From an uncultured Streptococcus sp. (lineage in GTDB: Bacteria > Bacillota > Bacilli > Lactobacillales > Streptococcaceae), in assembly GCA_934216185.1 (NCBI GenBank), contig CAKQBM010000096.1, positions 1-6,656 on the forward strand: a DNA stretch of 6,656 nucleotides, written 5' to 3'. Each line of letters opens with the position of its first letter. Within the stretch, counting starts at the first letter, position 1. Shown piece after piece: positions 5,494-6,656 of this stretch. The translations under genes were made by a program, and so were the position numbers. The notes beneath the pieces are model-generated. The model worked only from the letters and a program-made list of their open reading frames with translations, was not told the origin of the DNA and searched no databases.

Positions 5494-5850
5494 ATGAAGG
5501 AAAAAGAATTTCGCCGAAATATGGCTGTTTTTCCTATCGGCAGTGTTATGAAGTTGACCGACCTATCGGCGCGTCAGATTCGTTATTATGAAGATCAAGA
5601 GTTGATCAAACCTGATCGAAACGAAGGGAACCGTCGCATGTATTCCTTGAATGACATGGATCGTCTGCTTGAAATCAAAGATTATATCTCTGAAGGTTAT
5701 AATATCGCTGCCATTAAGAAAAAATATGCTGAACGTGAAGCGAAGTCCAAGAAAGCGGTGAGTCAGACTGAGGTGCGTCGTGCACTTCACAATGAACTCC
5801 TCCAACAGGGTCGCTTTGCTTCAGTACGGTCGCCTTTTGGTCGCGGTTAG
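5494..5850 (+). CDS. glnR: GlnR, MerR-family repressor of nitrogen metabolism
   Basis: GlnR is a cytoplasmic DNA-binding repressor that turns off glutamine synthesis and ammonium/glutamine uptake genes when glutamine is plentiful. The 118-residue length is typical for streptococcal GlnR. The MerR winged helix-turn-helix runs from about residue 16 to 60, with KLTDLSARQIRYYEDQ (20-35) as the recognition part and the wing around RNEGNRRMY (42-50). Residues 72-105 form a charged helix for dimerisation. The tail QGRFASVRSPFGRG (105-118) corresponds to the C-terminal region that, in the Bacillus protein, is autoinhibitory and contacts feedback-inhibited glutamine synthetase. The start at 5494 has AAGGA (5481-5485) eight bases upstream; the internal ATG at 5521 has no such site. 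It is first in the glnRA operon, under its own operator. The gene is intact. Confidence 0.97.
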   Translation: MKEKEFRRNMAVFPIGSVMKLTDLSARQIRYYEDQELIKPDRNEGNRRMYSLNDMDRLLEIKDYISEGYNIAAIKKKYAEREAKSKKAVSQTEVRRALHNELLQQGRFASVRSPFGRG

Positions 5851-5858
5851 GCAACCGC
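5843..5858 (+). other. Small hairpin at the glnR stop / glnR-glnA gap
   Basis: GCGGTT (5843-5848) and AACCGC (5853-5858) form a 6-base-pair stem with a 4-base loop that contains most of the glnR TAG stop codon. No T-run follows, so it is not a normal terminator. It could act as an RNA processing or stabilising element that makes glnA output differ from glnR, or be chance. The glnA ribosome site lies 15 bases further on. Confidence 0.35.
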
Positions 5859-5886
5859 AAGTAGTCATACATTAAGGAGAAAACTC

Positions 5887-6656
5887 ATGCCAATCACAGC
5901 TGCAGATATTCGTCGTGAAGTCAAGGAAAAAAATGTTACCTTTATTCGTCTTATGTTCTCAGATATTTTGGGGACGATGAAGAACGTCGAAATTCCTGCT
6001 ACAGATGAACAGTTAGATAAAGTCTTGTCAAACAAGGCTATGTTTGATGGATCTTCTATTGAAGGTTTTGTACGTATCAATGAGTCAGATATGTACTTGC
6101 ATCCAGACTTGGATACATGGACAGTCTTCCCTTGGGGAGATGAAAATGGAAGTGTTGCAGGTTTGATCTGTGATGTCTATACAACGGAAGGTGAACCATT
6201 TGCAGGTGACCCTCGTGGTAATTTGAAACGTGCTCTTCGTCACATGGAAGAAGTGGGATTCAAATCCTTCAACCTTGGTCCAGAGCCAGAATTCTTCCTA
6301 TTTAAGTTGGATGAAAATGGGGACCCAACACTTGAAGTAAATGACAAGGGTGGCTACTTTGATTTAGCGCCTACTGACCTTGCGGACAATACACGTCGTG
6401 AGATTGTGAATGTCTTGACCAAAATGGGATTTGAAGTAGAAGCGAGTCACCACGAGGTTGCGGTTGGACAACACGAGATTGACTTTAAGTACGATGAAGT
6501 TCTCCGTGCTTGTGATAAGATTCAAATCTTTAAACTTGTTGTTAAAACCATTGCTCGCAAACATGGTCTTTATGCAACCTTTATGGCCAAACCAAAATTT
6601 GGTATTGCTGGATCAGGTATGCACTGTAATATGTCCTTGTTTGATGCAGAAGGAAA
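5887..6656 (+). CDS. glnA: Glutamine synthetase type I, N-terminal part (cut by window end)
   Basis: Glutamine synthetase joins ammonia to glutamate using ATP and is a dodecamer in the cytoplasm. The first 256 codons plus two bases are present, with no stop, so the gene continues past the window. A full-length enzyme is about 445-450 residues. The beta-grasp N-terminal domain includes the conserved loop DGSS (54-57). The catalytic domain shows GPEPEFFLF (131-139, metal ligands Glu133 and Glu135), [11 protein letters not shown] (187-197, Glu190 and Glu197), KPKFG (235-239) and GSGMH (242-246) with His246. The ATG at 5887 follows AAGGAG (5874-5879) by seven bases. It is 36 bases after glnR in the same operon, and feedback-inhibited GlnA is the partner that activates GlnR. 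It is of the GSI-alpha type, controlled by feedback and not expected to be adenylylated. Confidence 0.97.
   Translation, partial: MPITAADIRREVKEKNVTFIRLMFSDILGTMKNVEIPATDEQLDKVLSNKAMFDGSSIEGFVRINESDMYLHPDLDTWTVFPWGDENGSVAGLICDVYTTEGEPFAGDPRGNLKRALRHMEEVGFKSFNLGPEPEFFLFKLDENGDPTLEVNDKGGYFDLAPTDLADNTRREIVNVLTKMGFEVEASHHEVAVGQHEIDFKYDEVLRACDKIQIFKLVVKTIARKHGLYATFMAKPKFGIAGSGMHCNMSLFDAEG

Noticed and set aside
6364..6564. - strand frame opposite glnA
   Set aside because: It is antisense to an unmistakable glutamine synthetase coding region and has no independent support.

Overview
The window looks like chromosomal DNA of a mitis-group Streptococcus (S. pneumoniae, S. mitis, S. oralis or a close relative). 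The base composition is low-GC. The proteins read as streptococcal housekeeping proteins. An intact BOX element, the dispersed repeat typical of pneumococcus and its relatives, lies at 1517-1667. The species cannot be fixed from the sequence alone.

Layout. (1) Bases 1-1462: a short + strand operon of pepA (M42 glutamyl aminopeptidase) and a 98-residue helical protein that may be a bacteriocin-immunity-type protein. It ends at a strong hairpin-plus-T terminator that overlaps the second gene's stop codon. (2) Bases 1463-1686: a convergent intergenic region, mostly filled by the BOX element. (3) Bases 1687-3318, - strand: nptA, a Na+/phosphate cotransporter fused to a PhoU-like domain. (4) Bases 3319-3557: a divergent promoter region serving nptA and pgk. 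(5) Bases 3558-4754: pgk (phosphoglycerate kinase), closed by a terminator. (6) Bases 4890-5417: a small membrane protein of the aromatic acid exporter (DUF939-like) type with its own extended -10 promoter. (7) Bases 5418-6656: the glnRA nitrogen operon, with a perfect GlnR operator, a near-consensus promoter, glnR complete and glnA cut by the window end.

How the genes relate. glnR and glnA form one regulatory unit: glutamine synthetase makes glutamine, and GlnR represses the operon through the box just upstream of its promoter. pgk is central glycolysis, nptA brings in phosphate, and pepA recycles peptides. These are independent core functions placed side by side, not one pathway.

I found no phage, insertion sequence, CRISPR array, RNA gene or defence system, and no clear novel system. 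The points most worth checking are regulatory: a Rex-like half-conserved site at the pgk promoter, short palindromes at the nptA and membrane-protein promoters, and the misplaced default start of the 98-residue gene. A possible synteny break next to the BOX element, compared with pneumococcus as I remember it, is also worth a check.
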